DNA of 64,000 nucleotides, taken from Arcobacter aquimarinus (GTDB lineage: Bacteria; Campylobacterota; Campylobacteria; Campylobacterales; Arcobacteraceae). The notes under the pieces were generated by a model. The model had not been told where the DNA came from and ran no database searches. It saw nothing but the letters and a program-made list of their open reading frames with translations. Position 1 is the first letter of the stretch; every line of letters begins with the position of its first letter. Position numbers and translations under genes: made by a program. Location of the stretch: contig NZ_CP030944.1 in NCBI RefSeq assembly GCF_013177635.1, forward strand, positions 310,001-374,000, in the 5' to 3' direction. Shown here one piece after another: positions 63,501-64,000 of the stretch.

Positions 63501-64000
63501 TTTGTTGCTCCGATTTGTAAAATATCATTTAAATAATGAGTAACTGTTGGTTCAAATTTATTTATAAAAACTTCTGGATAAAATCCCATCAAAAATACCA
63601 AGATTACCCAAGGAATAAGACCAATTATCTCTTTTATTTTTAAGTCTCTCATTACAAGTTCATTTGAACCTTCAGGTCTATCTTGTAAAATGGCTCTTTG
63701 GAACATCCATAACATATAAGTAGCTCCAATGATAACTGTTAATGCAGCAACATATCCTAAACCTTTATTAAATTCATAGATTCCAAAAATTATTAAAAGT
63801 TCCGATACAAATCCATTTGTTCCAGGAAGTCCAACATTTGCAAATAACATAATTGCGAAAATAAATGTAAAAATAGGTGCTTTTTTAGCAATACCACCTA
63901 AGTCTTTTATTGTTTTAAATCCAGTTTGTTCTTGCATTAAACCTACAAGTAAAAATAGTGCTCCTGTTGCAATTGCATGAGCAATTATTAGGTATAAAGC
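63497..64000 (-). CDS. nuoM: NADH-quinone oxidoreductase subunit M (5' part outside window)
   Basis: A second antiporter-like complex I subunit. The frame stays open to the window edge (168 codons seen); the Met at 63935-63937 is internal because the conserved helix [15 protein letters not shown] runs through it. [18 protein letters not shown] is the NuoM signature. The stop overlaps the nuoN start. Since the gene runs off the edge, upstream nuo genes should follow. Confidence 0.95.
   Translation of the reverse strand, partial: ALYLIIAHAIATGALFLLVGLMQEQTGFKTIKDLGGIAKKAPIFTFIFAIMLFANVGLPGTNGFVSELLIIFGIYEFNKGLGYVAALTVIIGATYMLWMFQRAILQDRPEGSNELVMRDLKIKEIIGLIPWVILVFLMGFYPEVFINKFEPTVTHYLNDILQIGATK

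Noticed and set aside
63497-63937. Short complete gene starting at 63937
   Set aside because: The frame continues upstream to the window edge with conserved NuoM helix residues, so the Met is internal.

Overview
The window is chromosomal DNA from a member of Campylobacterota, most likely the Arcobacter/Aliarcobacter group. The evidence is a very AT-rich sequence with A/T-ending codons, the order nusA / HP0268-type small protein / miaB / DUF374 (a linkage also remembered from Helicobacter and Campylobacter), a Wolinella-type frdCAB quinol:fumarate reductase, futalosine-pathway menaquinone synthesis (mqnE), and a pair of Campylobacter-type dynamin-like proteins. I see no phage, insertion sequence, CRISPR array, rRNA or tRNA. 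No gap without a gene exceeds about 250 bases.

Layout. 1-5.1 kb: nusA (minus, cut by the window edge) facing a plus-strand cluster of HP0268-type protein, miaB, DUF374 acyltransferase and a single-pass membrane protein whose layout resembles GspL/PilM-PilN. 5.1-10.7 kb (minus): mqnE, a small membrane protein, beta-carbonic anhydrase and a bioF-type synthase; then OmpA lipoprotein, midA-type methyltransferase, thiS and yraN. 10.8-17.1 kb: pyk (plus) against a TolC-like protein, argD and fatty-acid cis/trans isomerase cti (minus). 17.2-21.8 kb: pyrB, short pabB and short pabC (plus), a LapG-like periplasmic cysteine peptidase (minus), an SspB-like protein and azlCD (plus). 21.8-25.2 kb (minus): ndk, duf177, rpmF (50 codons), plsX and fabH, with a separate 2[4Fe-4S] ferredoxin. 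25.4-34.2 kb (plus): peroxiredoxin, rho, gdhA, murI, dnaX, a Dsb-like thioredoxin, hemC and an isochorismatase-fold hydrolase. 34.2-43.5 kb: a GGDEF protein, then the 2-methylcitrate operon prpB-prpC-acnD-prpF (minus) divergent from an unfamiliar HTH protein and a D-2-hydroxyacid dehydrogenase. 43.5-45.9 kb (minus): a MotA/ZorA-like and MotB/ZorB-like pair plus a possible 48-residue peptide. 46.0-50.1 kb (plus): SPOR plus L,D-transpeptidase, recQ, methyltransferase. 50.1-58.2 kb (minus): two dynamin-like GTPases, two unknown helical proteins, a YgjP-type metallopeptidase, a glycosyltransferase and an HPP protein. 58.2-64 kb (minus): nuoM (partial), nuoN, then frdC-frdA-frdB.

How it works together. 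Respiration is represented by complex I subunits, fumarate reductase, menaquinone synthesis and ferredoxin. Carbon metabolism is represented by pyruvate kinase, propionate oxidation through 2-methylcitrate, and glutamate dehydrogenase. Envelope genes include cti, the fatty-acid/phospholipid start genes, L,D-transpeptidase, murI and dynamin-like proteins.

The most interesting signals are regulatory or small. They are (i) a G-poor, C-bearing rho leader with three exact tandem 8-mers, a candidate autogenous rut site; (ii) an unrecognised HTH protein divergent from prp, with helically phased repeats at both promoters; (iii) a hairpin after every prp cistron; (iv) an orphan stator-like pair with a long coiled coil; and (v) perfect hairpins that enclose stop codons at five of seven convergent gene junctions.
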